Part shown: piece by piece, positions 5,271 to 6,094 of the stretch | How positions within the stretch are numbered: the first letter of the stretch is position 1 | Layout: every line of letters starts with the position of its first letter | DNA from: DAOUEH01 sp034430515 | Lineage (GTDB): Bacteria; Chloroflexota; Dehalococcoidia; Dehalococcoidales; RBG-16-60-22 | Assembly: GCA_034430515.1 (NCBI GenBank) | Contig: DAOUEP010000013.1 | Location: 1-6,094, forward strand | Direction of reading: 5' to 3' | DNA length: 6,094 bases | Notes under the pieces: model-generated | Database searches by the model: none | Told to the model about the DNA's origin: nothing | The model's input: only the letters and a program-made list of their open reading frames with translations | Made by a program: the position numbers and the translations under genes

Positions 5271-6094
5271 TTATTCTCCTTCCGAGACGCCGGCCTCGGC
5301 GAAGGTGGCCATCTCGTTAAGGGTGCGGGCGGCGGCCTCGGCTATGATGATGCCCAGCGCGGCGCCGGTGCCCTCGCCCAGGCGCATGTCCAGGCTGAGG
5401 AGCGGTGTCAGCCCCAGGCTCTGCAGCATCAGGGGGTGCCCCGCCTCCGCCGAGGCGTGGGCGGCGATAAGATGATCTTTAACCTGCGGCGCCAGCCCTG
5501 CGGCGATTAGGGCGGCGGCCCCGGAGATGAAGCCGTCGAGGACGACGGGCACGCGCCGGGCGGCGGCGCCGAGCATGACCCCGGCCAGCCCGCCGATTTC
5601 AAAGCCGCCCACTCTGGCGAGCACGTCCAGGGGCTTTTTCGGGTCGGGATGGTGGTGCTTTAAGGCCCGCTCGATAACGCTTATTTTATGGTCAAGCTGG
5701 TCGTCGGAGAGGCCCGTGCCGCGCCCGGTGACTTCTCTGGCCGTCATGCCCGTCATGGCGGCGAAGATGGCGCTGGAGGCGGTAGTATTGCCGATGCCCA
5801 TATCGCCCGTGCCGACGATGTCCAGCCCCCTGTCCGCCGCCGCATTGACCAGTTCGATGCCCGTTTCCAGCGCCCGGCGCGCCTCCTCCCCGGTCATGGC
5901 CGGTTCCCGGCACATGTTTTTGGTGCCGTAGGCGACCTTTTTGACGACGAGGTACGGGTGGGGCTTGAGGTCGCCGGCGACGCCCATGTCCACGAAACAG
6001 ATGCGGGCGCCCGCCAGGCGGGCCAGCACGTTGATGCCCGCCCCGCCCCGCAGGAAGTTCTCCACCATCTGGGCGGTGACCTCCTGGGGCCAGT
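5271..6094 (-). CDS. cobT: nicotinate-nucleotide:dimethylbenzimidazole phosphoribosyltransferase (5' end outside the window)
   Basis: Cytoplasmic enzyme that transfers ribose phosphate from nicotinate mononucleotide to a lower-ligand base, giving alpha-ribazole phosphate for CobS. The last ~273 residues are visible; the family is usually about 350, so roughly 75-80 lie off the right edge. The frame stays open to base 6094 (PQEVTAQMVENFLRGGAGIN), so the Met at 6066-6068 is internal. Motifs: GTGDMGIGNTTASSA (codons near 5770-5811), VGGFEIGGLAGVMLGA, VVLDGFISGAAAL, and the C-terminal MRLGEGTGAALG. The Glu of GEGTGA (codon 5373-5375) corresponds to the catalytic base Glu317 of Salmonella CobT. 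It is the first visible gene of the cob run; its stop overlaps the cobS ribosome-binding region with a 2-nt gap to the proposed cobS start. Which base it prefers cannot be told from this. Confidence 0.97.
   Translation of the reverse strand, partial: WPQEVTAQMVENFLRGGAGINVLARLAGARICFVDMGVAGDLKPHPYLVVKKVAYGTKNMCREPAMTGEEARRALETGIELVNAAADRGLDIVGTGDMGIGNTTASSAIFAAMTGMTAREVTGRGTGLSDDQLDHKISVIERALKHHHPDPKKPLDVLARVGGFEIGGLAGVMLGAAARRVPVVLDGFISGAAALIAAGLAPQVKDHLIAAHASAEAGHPLMLQSLGLTPLLSLDMRLGEGTGAALGIIIAEAAARTLNEMATFAEAGVSEGE
5276..5281 (-). promoter_or_regulatory. ribosome-binding site that fixes the cobS start
   Basis: Minus-strand AAGGAG lies within the last codons of cobT and exactly 7 nt (AATAACA) before the CTG at 5266-5268. 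No ATG, GTG or TTG in any useful frame falls at the right distance, so this site supports CTG initiation of cobS. An in-frame ATA lies 1 nt from the site, too close for normal initiation. Confidence 0.65.

Overview
The window looks like GC-rich bacterial chromosome (well over half G+C by eye), with tightly packed genes, long coding runs on the minus strand and GTG or rarer start codons. The mixture of an Mrp-type ATPase, a GYD-domain protein, a small CxxC/winged-helix protein and a corrinoid nucleotide-loop cluster reminds me of Chloroflexota, possibly Dehalococcoidia. That placement comes from remembered protein resemblance only and is tentative.

Layout, left to right. (1) Bases 1-341, plus strand: the C-terminal part of an Mrp/NBP35-type P-loop ATPase, cut by the left edge. 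It lacks the cysteine pair usual in this family. It converges on the next gene with a 9-bp gap. (2) Bases 351-1794, minus strand: an apparent three-gene operon, transcribed right to left. It encodes a small CxxC-zinc/winged-helix protein (1426-1794), a 97-residue three-helix membrane protein (1113-1406) and a SpoU/TrmH-family RNA 2'-O-methyltransferase (351-1106). A sigma70-like promoter sits at 1812-1841. (3) Bases 1890-2195, minus strand: a stand-alone GYD-domain protein. It has its own near-consensus promoter (2253-2281), a hairpin in its leader (2219-2243) and a terminator-like hairpin downstream (1826-1852). (4) Bases 2320-6094, minus strand: a cobalamin cluster in transcription order cobT (cut by the right edge), cobS, cobQ, cobU.

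The four cob products cover the late steps of adenosylcobalamin assembly. CobQ amidates cobyrinic acid diamide to cobyric acid. CobU activates adenosylcobinamide(-phosphate) to the GDP derivative. CobT makes alpha-ribazole phosphate from the lower-ligand base. CobS, in the membrane, joins the two halves. cobT-cobS-cobQ are almost contiguous (2-nt and 9-nt gaps) and probably translationally coupled. cobU follows after a 99-bp gap that contains a terminator-like hairpin and a C-rich/G-rich palindromic repeat. No corrin-ring synthesis gene and no cobalamin riboswitch lie inside the window; a riboswitch, if present, would be expected upstream of cobT, beyond the right edge.

I see no convincing new biological system. 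The points worth a second look are: cobS appears to start at a non-canonical CTG codon (no ATG/GTG/TTG can give a full-length protein); the Mrp homologue lacks its cluster-binding CxxC; the cobQ-cobU spacer has layered repeats that overlap the cobU ribosome-binding region; and a promoter -35 box lies in the loop of the preceding gene's terminator-like hairpin.
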